Of a DNA stretch of 64,000 bases, positions 19,980 through 28,448 are shown in pieces. The translations under genes and the position numbers were made by a program. Location: contig NZ_QASN01000020.1 in the NCBI RefSeq assembly GCF_003052585.1, forward strand, positions 186,001-250,000, written 5' to 3'. This DNA comes from Pseudomonas mangrovi. GTDB lineage: Bacteria > Pseudomonadota > Gammaproteobacteria > Pseudomonadales > Pseudomonadaceae. How positions within the stretch are numbered: position 1 is the first letter of the stretch; each line of letters opens with the position of its first letter. The notes under the pieces are model-generated. The model was given only the letters and a program-made list of their open reading frames with translations. It was not told the origin of the DNA and ran no database searches.

Positions 19980-20840
19980 ATGAGTGATTATCTGGAAACC
20001 CTCTACCAAGGCTATGGCCAGCGTTTCAGCATGGATAAACTGCTGCACGAGGTGCGCACCGAGCATCAGCATCTGGTGATCTTCGAGAACGCCCGCATGG
20101 GTCGGGTGATGGCGCTGGACGGGGTGATCCAGACCACCGAGGCGGACGAGTTCATCTACCACGAAATGCTCACCCACGTGCCGATTCTTGCCCATGGCGC
20201 CGCCAAGCGCGTGCTGATCATCGGTGGTGGCGATGGCGGCATGCTGCGCGAGGTGCGCAAGCATCGCGGCGTCGAGAGCATAACCATGGTCGAGATCGAC
20301 GGCACCGTGGTCGAGATGTGCAAGGAGTTCCTGCCCAACCACAGTTGCGGCGCCTTCGAAGATCCGCGCCTGAACCTGGTGATCGACGACGGCATGAATT
20401 TCGTCGCCAACACCGAGGAGAGATTCGACGTGATCATCTCCGACTCCACCGACCCCATCGGGCCGGGTGAGGTGCTGTTCTCGGAGAACTTCTATCAGGC
20501 CTGTCGCCGCTGCCTGAACGATGACGGCATCCTGGTGACGCAGAACGGTACGCCCTTCATGCAATTGTCCGAGGTGCAGACCACTGCCGGGCGGATGAAC
20601 GAGCTATTCGCCGATTGGCATTTCTATATGGCCGCGGTGCCGACCTACATCGGCGGCAGCATGACCTTCGCCTGGGGTTCGACCAGAGCCGAGTACCGCC
20701 GCCTGCCGCTGGAAACCCTGCGCCAGCGTTTCGCCGGCAGCGGCATCGTCACCCGCTACTACAACCCGGAGATCCACCAGGGCGCCTTTGCCCTGCCGCA
20801 GTACGTGCTGCAGGCAATCCACAAGCCTGGCAACGACTGA
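19980..20840 (+). CDS. speE: polyamine aminopropyltransferase (spermidine synthase)
   Basis: SpeE transfers an aminopropyl group from decarboxylated S-adenosylmethionine to putrescine, giving spermidine and methylthioadenosine. The 286-residue protein has [18 protein letters not shown], the nucleotide-binding [13 protein letters not shown] (residues 80-92), [10 protein letters not shown] and the catalytic region [18 protein letters not shown] at 19980 was chosen; upstream codons are not family-like. Its by-product is the substrate of the methionine salvage genes earlier in the window. A good terminator hairpin follows at 20851-20872. Confidence 0.96.
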   Translation: MSDYLETLYQGYGQRFSMDKLLHEVRTEHQHLVIFENARMGRVMALDGVIQTTEADEFIYHEMLTHVPILAHGAAKRVLIIGGGDGGMLREVRKHRGVESITMVEIDGTVVEMCKEFLPNHSCGAFEDPRLNLVIDDGMNFVANTEERFDVIISDSTDPIGPGEVLFSENFYQACRRCLNDDGILVTQNGTPFMQLSEVQTTAGRMNELFADWHFYMAAVPTYIGGSMTFAWGSTRAEYRRLPLETLRQRFAGSGIVTRYYNPEIHQGAFALPQYVLQAIHKPGND

Positions 20841-20850
20841 TACGAGAGGG

Positions 20851-20872
20851 CGCTGGCTGCAACCAGCCAGCG
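20851..20872 (+). terminator. intrinsic terminator after speE
   Basis: A perfect 9-bp stem CGCTGGCTG/CAGCCAGCG with loop CAAC lies 10 bp after the speE stop and is followed by AATTTCTC, a weak T-rich tail. It also lies between speE and the convergent DUF2235 gene. Confidence 0.65.
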
Positions 20873-20947
20873 AATTTCTCATCGCGCCTTAGGCGGGGCG
20901 GACAACGGCGCCATCTTGTTCGCCCGCGGTCGAGGGGGAGCGCTGGT

Positions 20948-22006
20948 TCAGGGGCGTATCCGGCCTCCCGGCAAGGGGCCGTCGGCCAGGTGATCCAGCA
21001 CCGGATTCTTCGGACGGTATTCGGCCACCTGGGCCGCACGGGCCAGCACGCTCGGGTCGATCTTCTCCTGGCCGAAGGACGTGGCGCCGATAGGTCGGTA
21101 GTGGCGCGGCTCGACCTTGCTGTAGGCGCCGCCGAGGAAGTGACGCCAGGAGTCGGTGATGTTCGGCAGATCGGCTGGCAGCGCCGGCAGGCGCTGGCGA
21201 TCGATGCCCAGACCGCATTCGCTGGCCTTTTCGGCCATCCAGCGCAGCGGCAGGTCGGATAGCGGATTGTCCGCGTAGCCGCCACCGACATTGGCATGCG
21301 CGCCGGCGAACCAGACCTGTTCGATGGTCTGGTTGGGCTTTTGTTTCGGATCCCAGAGGGTCGCGCAGTAGTTGCGCCTGTGCTCGTCCACCGCAACGGC
21401 GTGAAAGGCGTGGCGGACGATGCCGCTCAGTTCGGTGTCGTGGAAGCGATAGAACGCCTGGTTGAACCAGTTGAACGACTGCACCGGAATGCCCAGGGCG
21501 CCGACGGTATCCCAGACCCCGAGAAAGTGGATCGGAATCTCCCGCGAGTACTGCCGGCGAAAGAAGCGCGCGTTTTCCGAGTCGGCGCCCTCATCGCGGG
21601 TGCGGTAGAGCGAGTAGGCCTCGCTGGTCCGCCGATGGTGCGCCGGCAGGAGCAGCCCGCAATTGCGGATCATCCCGACCAGGCTGCGCGCGGAATAGGC
21701 ACCGCGACTGAAGCCGAAGATGAATATCTGGTCGCCTTCCTCGTAGAGCTGAACCAGTTGGCGATAGCCCTCCTGGATCTTGCGCGACAGGCCGACGCCG
21801 AATACGCCGCCGCGCAGCTTGTCGTACCAGCGCGTGCCGACGCCGGTTTCGTACCACCTGAGCTGGACGCGGCCGTCGGCGCTGTCGGGAATCGCCTGGT
21901 GCAGTTTCCAGACATTGGTACTGGCGTCACCGTCCGCCGATGGATTGCGGTCGGGCGTGTTCCAGGTGCCGTCGAAGGAAATGATGATGTTCCTGGCCAC
22001 GGGCAT
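20948..22006 (-). CDS. DUF2235 alpha/beta hydrolase (Tle1-type phospholipase-like)
   Basis: The 352-residue protein begins RNIIISFDGTWNTPDRN, typical of DUF2235. It has the nucleophile elbow FIFGFSRGAYSARSL (Ser100), an acid site in FLGVWDTVGALG and a His in VWFAGAHANVGGGY. DUF2235 proteins include type VI secretion phospholipase effectors, but no vgrG, hcp, PAAR or immunity gene is visible here, so a stand-alone lipase/esterase is equally likely. AGGGAG precedes the ATG at 22006; a longer reading to 22054 is less likely. No signal peptide. It lies 150 bp after the RraB-like gene on the same strand. Confidence 0.83.
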   Translation of the reverse strand: MPVARNIIISFDGTWNTPDRNPSADGDASTNVWKLHQAIPDSADGRVQLRWYETGVGTRWYDKLRGGVFGVGLSRKIQEGYRQLVQLYEEGDQIFIFGFSRGAYSARSLVGMIRNCGLLLPAHHRRTSEAYSLYRTRDEGADSENARFFRRQYSREIPIHFLGVWDTVGALGIPVQSFNWFNQAFYRFHDTELSGIVRHAFHAVAVDEHRRNYCATLWDPKQKPNQTIEQVWFAGAHANVGGGYADNPLSDLPLRWMAEKASECGLGIDRQRLPALPADLPNITDSWRHFLGGAYSKVEPRHYRPIGATSFGQEKIDPSVLARAAQVAEYRPKNPVLDHLADGPLPGGRIRP

Positions 22007-22156
22007 GCTCCCTGTCGAAAGATTGCCTGCGGCCGGCGCCGCAGATTCGATCAATCAAGCACAGGGAATGGGTGTGTGCTGCCTGGCAGGATACCGGTGG
22101 TCGGAAGAATCGGGATACCTCGCTGCCCGTGGGGCAGCGAGGTGTGCAGGCGCCGG

Positions 22157-22498
22157 TCAGGCCTGACTGGCGGACAGTTCCTGAGTGACACCCCAGCCGT
22201 CGAGAACCCCACCGAGTGGTGCGACTATCGACGCCAGGTCCTGACCGAAGTCGTCGATGCAGCCTTCGCTGGCATGCATCACTTTGCTGACCTGGAGATT
22301 CCAGCCACCGTCACGGCGGCGACTGACTTGCGCGTTGAGCGATTCGCCACGGAAATTCCGCGCCGCAAGGCGAGCGCGCCCCTCGTCGGGCAGGATGGCG
22401 TAGAACTCGATGGGATGAACGCGGGAAAAATCGAAGCCATGGTCTTTCATGCGGTGCAACAGGGTCGGGCTGACATCATCGTGCAAGGACGTGCTCAT
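22157..22498 (-). CDS. RraB-like (ribonuclease E inhibitor B domain) small protein
   Basis: The 113-residue acidic-to-neutral protein has the pattern of the RraB domain: HPIEFYAILPDEGRARLAA, then GGWNLQVSKVMHASEGCIDDF and the closing GGVLDGWG. In E. coli RraB binds RNase E and changes its activity; these shorter homologues are untested as far as I know. GAGGAG lies 10 bases before the ATG at 22498. It is divergent from the ATP-grasp-Anbu operon and upstream of the DUF2235 gene. The family call rests on motif memory only. Confidence 0.6.
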   Translation of the reverse strand: MSTSLHDDVSPTLLHRMKDHGFDFSRVHPIEFYAILPDEGRARLAARNFRGESLNAQVSRRRDGGWNLQVSKVMHASEGCIDDFGQDLASIVAPLGGVLDGWGVTQELSASQA

Positions 22499-22653
22499 GG
22501 ATGGCGCTCCTCTTCAGTGATTAACCGTTGCAATGGCGGAGAACACCGCCATGTCCTCATGGTAGGCACAGGTGGTCGCCTGCGCGCTAGTGCCCGTGGA
22601 CATTTCCGACATGCCGTGGAATGGCGCAGGACCCCGTCGCAGTTTCCGTGAGG

Positions 22654-22670
22654 TGCCCCCATTTGGTGCG
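22654..22670. promoter_or_regulatory. NtrC-like activator site upstream of the ATP-grasp-Anbu operon
   Basis: TGCCCCCATTTGGTGCG matches the NtrC dyad TGCACC-N5-GGTGCA at 10 of 12 positions. Its centre is about 86 bp before the transcription start expected from the -24/-12 element at 22722, within the normal range for an enhancer site. Binding is inferred. Confidence 0.5.
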
Positions 22671-22687
22671 ATTCGTTTCCGGAATAA

Positions 22688-22700
22688 TTTCAAGTCATTG
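22688..22700. promoter_or_regulatory. IHF-like site between enhancer and sigma54 promoter
   Basis: TTTCAAGTCATTG fits the IHF consensus WATCAA-N4-TTR at 8 of 9 defined positions and sits in an A/T-rich stretch (22683-22718) between the NtrC-like site and the -24/-12 element, where a DNA bend would be expected. Confidence 0.4.
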
Positions 22701-22721
22701 AAAGTAAACATGATTTATCGC

Positions 22722-22737
22722 TGGCATGAGCCTTGCG
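22722..22737 (+). promoter_or_regulatory. sigma54 (RpoN) -24/-12 promoter of the ATP-grasp-Anbu operon
   Basis: TGGCATGAGCCTTGCG matches TGGCAC-N5-TTGC with the invariant GG and GC separated by exactly 10 bases. Transcription would begin near 22748, about 26 bases before the GTG start at 22774. Together with the upstream NtrC-like and IHF-like sites this is a complete RpoN promoter layout. Confidence 0.68.
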
Positions 22738-22773
22738 ATGGCTGCCTTGTCCTGCCGGACCAGGAGCTGTCCA

Positions 22774-24183
22774 GTGACCCGCACCTTCTATGACGAGATG
22801 TACGACGCCCAGGGCGTCTGCCGCCCCCACTACCACGGTTTCGCCAGCTGGCTGGCGCAGACACCCCCCGAGCAACTGGCACAACGCAGACGCGAGGCCG
22901 ATCTGCTGTTCCATCGCGCGGGCATCACCTTCACCCTCTATGGCGACGAGGAGGGCACCGAGCGGCTGATTCCCTTCGACACCATCCCGCGCAGCATCCC
23001 GCTGAGCGAGTGGCGCATGGTCGAGCGTGGCTGCATCCAGCGGGTCAAGGCGCTGAACCTGTTCCTCGATGACCTCTATCATGGCCAGCGCATCCTCAAG
23101 GCCGGGATCATTCCGCGCGAGCAGGTGCTGGCCAACGAGTGTTACCAACTGGCGATGCAGGGGCTCGATCTGCATCGCGGCATCTATGCGCACATCGCCG
23201 GAGTCGATCTGGTGCGCGACGGCGATGGCACTTACTACGTCCTCGAAGACAATCTGCGCACTCCCAGCGGGGTGAGCTACATGCTCGAGGACCGCAAGAT
23301 GATGATGCGGCTGTTCCCCGAGTTGTTCGCCGCGCAGCGCGTCGCGCCCATCGATCACTATCCGAACCTGCTGCTCTCCACGCTCAAGAGCGCCAGCCCA
23401 GTGGACAACCCCAACGTCGTGGTACTGACCCCGGGGCGGTTCAACAGCGCCTACTTCGAGCATGCCTTCCTGGCACGGGAGATGGGCGTCGAACTGGTCG
23501 AGGGCGCCGACCTGTTCGTACGCGACGAGCATGTGTTCATGCGCACCACGGCGGGGCCCAGGCCGGTCGATGTGATCTACCGGCGGCTGGACGACGCCTA
23601 CCTCGATCCGCTGGCGTTCAACCCGGACTCGATGCTTGGCGTGCCCGGTCTGCTGTCGGCCTATCGCAGCGGCAACGTGGTGCTGGCCAATGCCATCGGC
23701 ACCGGCGTCGCCGACGACAAGTCGATCTATCCCTATGTCACCGACATGATCCGCTTCTATCTCGACGAGGAGCCGATCCTGCGCAACGTGCCGACCTGGC
23801 AGTGCCGCAATCCCGCTGAACTGTCACATGTGCTGGCCAATCTGGAGCAGCTGGTGGTCAAGGAAACCCAGGGCTCCGGCGGCTACGGCATGCTGGTCGG
23901 GCCGGCCTCGAGCAAGGCGCAGATCGAGGCGTTCCGTGCCCGGCTGCAGGCCAATCCGGGTGCCTATATCGCCCAGCCGACGCTGAGCCTGTCGACCTGT
24001 CCGACCTTCGTCGAGAGCGGCGTTGCGCCACGCCATATCGATCTGCGGCCGTTCGTCCTGACCGGCGAGGAAACGCGCCTGGTGCCGGGCGGGCTGACCC
24101 GGGTGGCGTTGCGCGAGGGGTCGCTGGTGGTCAATTCCTCGCAGGGCGGCGGCACCAAGGACACCTGGGTGGTGGAGGACTGA
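22774..24183 (+). CDS. circularly permuted type 2 ATP-grasp protein
   Basis: The 469-residue protein belongs to the circularly permuted ATP-grasp family, predicted to form amide bonds between amino acids or onto peptides or proteins using ATP. Visible motifs are LEDNLRTPSGVSYMLEDRKM, IYRRLDDAYLDPL, NAIGTGVADDKSIYPYV, the nucleotide-binding VKETQGSGGYG (Lys363) and the C-terminal SSQGGGTKDTWVVED. The permutation places the ATP-binding lysine motif late in the chain. GTG at 22774 was chosen because CAGGAG lies 8 bases upstream and the family N terminus (FYDEMYD) starts here. It heads the four-gene Anbu operon. Confidence 0.93.
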   Translation: MTRTFYDEMYDAQGVCRPHYHGFASWLAQTPPEQLAQRRREADLLFHRAGITFTLYGDEEGTERLIPFDTIPRSIPLSEWRMVERGCIQRVKALNLFLDDLYHGQRILKAGIIPREQVLANECYQLAMQGLDLHRGIYAHIAGVDLVRDGDGTYYVLEDNLRTPSGVSYMLEDRKMMMRLFPELFAAQRVAPIDHYPNLLLSTLKSASPVDNPNVVVLTPGRFNSAYFEHAFLAREMGVELVEGADLFVRDEHVFMRTTAGPRPVDVIYRRLDDAYLDPLAFNPDSMLGVPGLLSAYRSGNVVLANAIGTGVADDKSIYPYVTDMIRFYLDEEPILRNVPTWQCRNPAELSHVLANLEQLVVKETQGSGGYGMLVGPASSKAQIEAFRARLQANPGAYIAQPTLSLSTCPTFVESGVAPRHIDLRPFVLTGEETRLVPGGLTRVALREGSLVVNSSQGGGTKDTWVVED

Positions 24184-24227
24184 GCCGATGAAACCGATGA
24201 GGCCACAACAGAACCCGGAGGTTGCCG

Positions 24228-25178
24228 ATGCTGAGTAGAACCGCTTCCGACCTCTACTGGATGTCGCGCTACCTGGAGCGTGCCGAGAATCTGGCGCGCA
24301 TGCTCGACGTCAGCTACTCACTCTCGCTGATGCCGCAGGACGGCCGTGGGGCAGGGCTGGACGAGCTGGCCATGCCGCTGATGATCACCGGCACCCTGGA
24401 GGACTATCTGCAGCGCCATGGCGAGCTGCACGCCGAGCGCATGCTCAACTACTTCGCCCTGGATGCGGAAAACCCGGCCAGCATCTACTGCTGCCTGCAG
24501 GCGGCGCGCAGCAACGCCCACGCGGTGCGTGGACGGATCACCGCCGACATGTGGGAGAACATCAACGCCAGCTGGCTGGAGATGCGGGGCATCGCCGTGC
24601 AGGGCCTGGGTCGCTACGGGATGAGCCGCTTCTGCGAGTGGGTCAAGGAGCGCTCGCATCTGTTCCGCGGCGCCACCTACGGCACCATCATGCGTGGCGA
24701 CGCCTACAGCTTCATTCGCCTGGGTGTGTTCATCGAGCGCGCCGACAACACGCTGCGCCTGCTTGACGCTCGCTACGAGCTGCTCGGCGAGGACGCCGAC
24801 GAGGTCAGCGACAGCTCTGCGCGTGGCTACTACCAGTGGAGCGCGCTGCTCAAGGCGCTCAGCTCGTTCGAGGCCTACACCGAGCTGTACCGGGGGGCTC
24901 CGGATGCGGCGCAGGTGGCCGAGATGCTGCTGCTGCGCCCCGACGTGCCGCGCTCGCTGCACGCCTGTCTGCTCGAACTCGCGCAGATCCTGATCCAGCT
25001 GCCGGGCATCAACGGCCGACCGGCACAGCGCATGGCTGCCGAGCTTGAGGCGCGGCTGCGCTACACCGGTATCGAGGAAGTGCTGGCGGTCGGCCTGCAC
25101 GACTGGCTCAGCGAATACATCCTGCAAGTGCGCCAGCTGGGCGCCGCGATCCACAGTGCCTATCTGGAGGCCGCATGA
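24228..25178 (+). CDS. alpha-E domain protein (DUF403)
   Basis: The 316-residue all-helical protein starts MLSRTASDLYWMSRYLERAEN, the hallmark of the alpha-E family, and contains GRYGMSRFCEWVKERSHLF and FIRLGVFIERADNTLRLLD. These proteins nearly always accompany the permuted ATP-grasp enzyme and are thought to be its partner or scaffold; no activity is established to my knowledge. ATG at 24228 was chosen since GGAGG lies 6 bases before it. A TTG at 24222 is an alternative adding two residues. The stop overlaps the transglutaminase start. Confidence 0.92.
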   Translation: MLSRTASDLYWMSRYLERAENLARMLDVSYSLSLMPQDGRGAGLDELAMPLMITGTLEDYLQRHGELHAERMLNYFALDAENPASIYCCLQAARSNAHAVRGRITADMWENINASWLEMRGIAVQGLGRYGMSRFCEWVKERSHLFRGATYGTIMRGDAYSFIRLGVFIERADNTLRLLDARYELLGEDADEVSDSSARGYYQWSALLKALSSFEAYTELYRGAPDAAQVAEMLLLRPDVPRSLHACLLELAQILIQLPGINGRPAQRMAAELEARLRYTGIEEVLAVGLHDWLSEYILQVRQLGAAIHSAYLEAA

Positions 25179-25951
25179 AACTGTCCATCCGCCACGAAAC
25201 GACCTACAGCTACGACAACGAGGTGCGCAACAGCATCCAGTATCTGCGTCTGACGCCGCAGGAGAGCGAGCGCCAGCACGTCATCAGCTGGGAGCTGGGG
25301 CTGCCGCGCCCGGCGCGGGCCCAGGTCGATCCCTACGGCAACATCCTGCACGTGCTGACCATGGAAGAGCCGCACGCCAGCATCGTCATCAGTGCCAACG
25401 GTCAGGTCGAGATCGACGACAGCCGTGAGGTCGAGCATGACGGTCATGAAGTGTTGCCGTATCTGCGTTTCACCCGTCTGACCCAGGCCGACGATGCGCT
25501 GCGCGCTTTCGCTCATGAACAGTGCCGCGAGCGCCGCGACCGCAATGGCCTGATCGACCTGATGCACGGGCTGGCCGACCACATGACCTACCTGCCGGGC
25601 TCCACCGGCGTTGAAAGCACGGCGGCGGAGGCCTTCGCCGGTGGTGCGGGGGTCTGCCAAGACCATACCCACGCGTTTCTTGCCTGCAGCCGCACCCTCG
25701 GCCTGCCGGCGCGCTACGTCTCCGGCTATCTGCTGACCGAGGACAGCGCGCACCTGGCCAGCCATGCCTGGGCGGAGGTGTGGCTGGCCGATGGCTGGTA
25801 CAGCTTCGATGTCAGCAATCGCCTGGCCCGTCCGGAGCGGCACCTCAAGCTTGCGGTCGGCCTGGACTATCTGGATGCTTGTCCGGTGCGCGGGGTGCGC
25901 CGCGGCGGCGGCTGCGAGCAGATGCACGCACGCGTACAGGTGCAGCAGTAG
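25175..25951 (+). CDS. transglutaminase-like cysteine peptidase of the ATP-grasp/Anbu operon
   Basis: The 258-residue protein has an N-terminal beta-rich domain (MKLSIRHETTYSYDNEVRNS, residues 1-100) and a transglutaminase core with the triad Cys161 in GAGVCQDHTHAF, His197 in SHAWAEVW and Asp212 in SFDVSN. It ends RGGGCEQMHARVQVQQ as in relatives. Bacterial members of this type are predicted to cleave or exchange amide bonds rather than cross-link proteins. The ATG overlaps the alpha-E stop (ATGA). The substrate is probably a peptide made by the ATP-grasp partner. Confidence 0.93.
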   Translation: MKLSIRHETTYSYDNEVRNSIQYLRLTPQESERQHVISWELGLPRPARAQVDPYGNILHVLTMEEPHASIVISANGQVEIDDSREVEHDGHEVLPYLRFTRLTQADDALRAFAHEQCRERRDRNGLIDLMHGLADHMTYLPGSTGVESTAAEAFAGGAGVCQDHTHAFLACSRTLGLPARYVSGYLLTEDSAHLASHAWAEVWLADGWYSFDVSNRLARPERHLKLAVGLDYLDACPVRGVRRGGGCEQMHARVQVQQ

Positions 25952-25985
25952 CCTGCGGCGAAACCGAAATCCTGATGGGTGAAAC

Positions 25986-26720
25986 ATGACTTACTGCGTT
26001 GCCATGTGCCTGGCCGATGGCCTGGTGTTCGTTTCCGACTCGCGGACCAATGCCGGCGTCGACCATATCGCCACCTTCCGCAAGCTCTACACCTTCGGCG
26101 TCGAGGGTGAGCGGATGATCGTCCTGCAGTGCGCCGGCAATCTGGCCACCTCGCAGTCGGTGATCAGCCTGCTGCGCCAGCGCCTGCATGGTGAAGGCCC
26201 GCACCTGTACAACGTGCCGAGCCTGTTCGACGCCGCGCGGCTGGTGGGCCAGACGCTGCGCGAGGTGGTCGAGCACGACGCCGCACCCAGCATGGCCGCC
26301 GGTGTCGACATGGGCTGCTCGTTTCTGCTTGGCGGGCAGATCGCCGGCGAGCCGCCTGCACTCTACAACCTCTATCCGCAGGGCAATTTCATCGCCGCGA
26401 CGCCGGACACGCCGTACTTCCAGATTGGCGAGAGCAAGTACGGCAAACCGATTCTCGATCGCGCGCTACGCCATGACACGGATCTCGAGCACGCGCTGCG
26501 CTGCGCGCTGATCTCCTTCGACTCGACCATTCGCAGCAACCTGTCTGTCGGCATGCCTCTGGACCTGCTGGTCTATGCGCGTGACAGCCTGAAGATTCCC
26601 GCCGGCTTCAGGGTCGAGGAGGGCGATCCCTACTACGAAGGGGTGCGCGCCCAATGGTGCGGCAGCCTGCAGCGTCTGCTGCTCGAACTGCCCTGCGCAC
26701 CGGGCAGCTATCTGAGCTGA
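25986..26720 (+). CDS. anbU: Anbu, bacterial proteasome-homologue peptidase
   Basis: The 244-residue Ntn-hydrolase begins MTYCVAMCLADGLVFVSDSR. After Met removal Thr becomes the N-terminal nucleophile; Asp18 (SDSRTNAG) and Lys33 (TFRKLYTF) complete the proteasome-type triad. Anbu proteins form ring or helical assemblies related to HslV and the 20S beta subunit and carry no ATPase partner in the operon. A ribosome site (TGATGGGTGAAAC) precedes the ATG, 34 bp after the transglutaminase gene. All catalytic residues are present, so it is predicted active, but its natural substrate is unknown. Convergent with the MscS gene. Confidence 0.94.
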   Translation: MTYCVAMCLADGLVFVSDSRTNAGVDHIATFRKLYTFGVEGERMIVLQCAGNLATSQSVISLLRQRLHGEGPHLYNVPSLFDAARLVGQTLREVVEHDAAPSMAAGVDMGCSFLLGGQIAGEPPALYNLYPQGNFIAATPDTPYFQIGESKYGKPILDRALRHDTDLEHALRCALISFDSTIRSNLSVGMPLDLLVYARDSLKIPAGFRVEEGDPYYEGVRAQWCGSLQRLLLELPCAPGSYLS

Positions 26721-26729
26721 CCGCGCTGA

Positions 26730-27860
26730 TCAGGCCAGGTTGCCGGGCTCGACCAGCGCGTCACTATCGACGCTTGCGCTGTTGCGTGGGCGTCGCGCCA
26801 GACTCAGTTCGGGAAGCTGGCCACCGATGAATTCCAGACTGCGGGTCGGGAAGGCGAAGCGAACGTCGAGGTCGCGCAGACCCTGCAGCAGGCCAAGATT
26901 GATCTCCTGCTGGATGTCCATGTAGCGGTTGTAGTCCGAGGTCTGCACGATGTGCACGACCTCTAGGGTCAGCTGGCTGTCGTCGAAGGAGAGGAAATGC
27001 GCGCGATCGAAGCGTGTCTCCGGGATTGCTTCGATGACCTTGCGTACCAGCTCGGTGACCTCGCGCACCTTCGCAGTGGGGGTGTCGTAGGCGATACCGA
27101 ACTTGAAGACGATGCGCCGGGTGTTCATTCGCTTGTAGTTGTGCAGCGTCTGGCTGAGCAGGCTGGCATTGGCGCAGACGATCTGCTCGCCGCTCAGCGA
27201 GCGAATGCGGGTGGTCTTCATGCCGATGTGTTCGATGGTTCCGGCGACGCTGCCGAAGACCACGAAATCGCCGATCTCGAACGGTTTGTCGACGCCGATC
27301 GACAGCGAGGCAAACATGTCGCTGAGCAGCGTCTGCACCGCGAGGGCGATGGCGATACCCCCCACCCCCAGGCTGGCGACCAGCGCGGTGATGTTGACCC
27401 CCAGGTTGGCCAGGATCGACAGCAGCATCACCGCCCAGATCAGGATCAGCACCAGGATCGAGATGATGGTGGTGGTGACCGGGTTCAGATCGCCCGTGCC
27501 CTTGCGCTGCAAAAGGCCCGTGGTCCAAAGCCGTACGCCTGTGTCCAGCCAGAGCGCGACTTGCAGAGCCAGGGCAATGAACCAGCCATGGGATAGCGCC
27601 GAGTGCCAGTTGGGCGGCAGCTCCGCCAGCTTCAGTGCCAGCAGTAGCGAGAAGGCGAACAGCAACAGACCGTTGGTGCGGCCAAGAATCCGGGAGATGA
27701 AGGCTGGCCAGCGGCTACGGGCCTCCGGGATGGCATCCAGATGGCGGCGGACCAGGCCGATAGCGCTGCGTAGCAGCAGATGGAAGATAAGGGTCGCGCC
27801 GAGCACGATGGCTAAATTGATCCACAGGTCGGGTTCCAGCCAGTACGTCCAATCCTGCAT
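26730..27860 (-). CDS. MscS-family mechanosensitive channel
   Basis: The 376-residue inner-membrane protein has an N-terminal helical part (about residues 12-135), then the MscS pore helix with glycine/alanine packing NLGVNITALVASLGVGGIAIA, the linker LLSDMFASLSIGVDKPFEIGDFV and a cytoplasmic beta/alphabeta domain with GTIEHIGMKTTRIRSLSGEQIV and NYKRMNTRRIVFKFGI. It would release solutes under osmotic down-shock. AGGAGGAATTGCG before the ATG at 27860 fixes the start. It is longer than MscS (286 residues) and resembles the mid-sized YnaI/YbdG types. The Anbu gene is convergent with 9 bp between stops. Confidence 0.9.
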   Translation of the reverse strand: MQDWTYWLEPDLWINLAIVLGATLIFHLLLRSAIGLVRRHLDAIPEARSRWPAFISRILGRTNGLLLFAFSLLLALKLAELPPNWHSALSHGWFIALALQVALWLDTGVRLWTTGLLQRKGTGDLNPVTTTIISILVLILIWAVMLLSILANLGVNITALVASLGVGGIAIALAVQTLLSDMFASLSIGVDKPFEIGDFVVFGSVAGTIEHIGMKTTRIRSLSGEQIVCANASLLSQTLHNYKRMNTRRIVFKFGIAYDTPTAKVREVTELVRKVIEAIPETRFDRAHFLSFDDSQLTLEVVHIVQTSDYNRYMDIQQEINLGLLQGLRDLDVRFAFPTRSLEFIGGQLPELSLARRPRNSASVDSDALVEPGNLA

Positions 27861-27958
27861 CGCAATTCCTCCTCCTGAACGAAGATGGCAGGTGTCTGCC
27901 GTCCCCATTCGGTAGGCGCAAAGGAGGGATAGTTCCGCAGCGTCTAGCTGCGGCTGGC

Positions 27959-28333
27959 TCAGCAGTTGCTACAGGGTCTTTGCGTGTCGCCCAGGATCAG
28001 CTTGAAGTCTTCATAGCCACCGGCATTGCTGACGTTGCGGTAGCCAAGAGCCTGCAGGGCATCCTGGGCGATGGAGGAACGGCGGCCGCTGCGGCAGTAG
28101 AGAACGATGGGCGTGTCCTTGTCCGGGGCGAGCGTGGCGATCTGCTCGGCGATGTCTTCGTGGCCGATCCGTGTGGCGCCTGGCAGCGAGCCCGCAGCGA
28201 ACTCTTCGGCGCTGCGTACGTCGATCAGCAGCGCGTTGGGATGCTGCAGTGCCTGTAGTGCAGCGTCGTCGTCGATCGGGGCGGCCAGTGTGGGCAGGCT
28301 CAGAATGGCTAGGGTCAGGGCGAGAATGCGCAT
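27959..28333 (-). CDS. periplasmic rhodanese-domain protein (PspE-like)
   Basis: The 124-residue protein has a cleavable signal peptide (MRILALTLAILSLPTLAA) and a single rhodanese domain: LLIDVRSAEEFAAGSLPGA and the active loop VLYCRSGRRS with Cys80, followed by GYRNVSNAGGYEDF. Such proteins transfer sulfur or sense thiols in the periplasm. The protein ends PCSNC, a C-terminal CxxC that could be a second redox or metal-binding pair. The start at 28333 gives the signal peptide; a longer reading does not. Confidence 0.88.
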   Translation of the reverse strand: MRILALTLAILSLPTLAAPIDDDAALQALQHPNALLIDVRSAEEFAAGSLPGATRIGHEDIAEQIATLAPDKDTPIVLYCRSGRRSSIAQDALQALGYRNVSNAGGYEDFKLILGDTQRPCSNC

Positions 28334-28448
28334 GCTGGTCGGCTCCGGAATGGGGTCAAAGGGGCGACGTCCATCATCGCGCATTTTCGTCTGTACGAAA
28401 GCCGGCAGCGGCGTGCATTCATCGGGTGCTGTGCTTCGACCGAGCGGA

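Noticed and set aside
20948..22006. DUF2235 protein as a type VI secretion effector locus
   Set aside because: No vgrG, hcp, PAAR, chaperone or immunity-like gene is next to it, so only a hydrolase call is justified.
22688..22773. A sigma70 promoter for the Anbu operon in the A/T-rich stretch
   Set aside because: No pair of -35 and -10 boxes with acceptable spacing was found; the -24/-12 element is far better.
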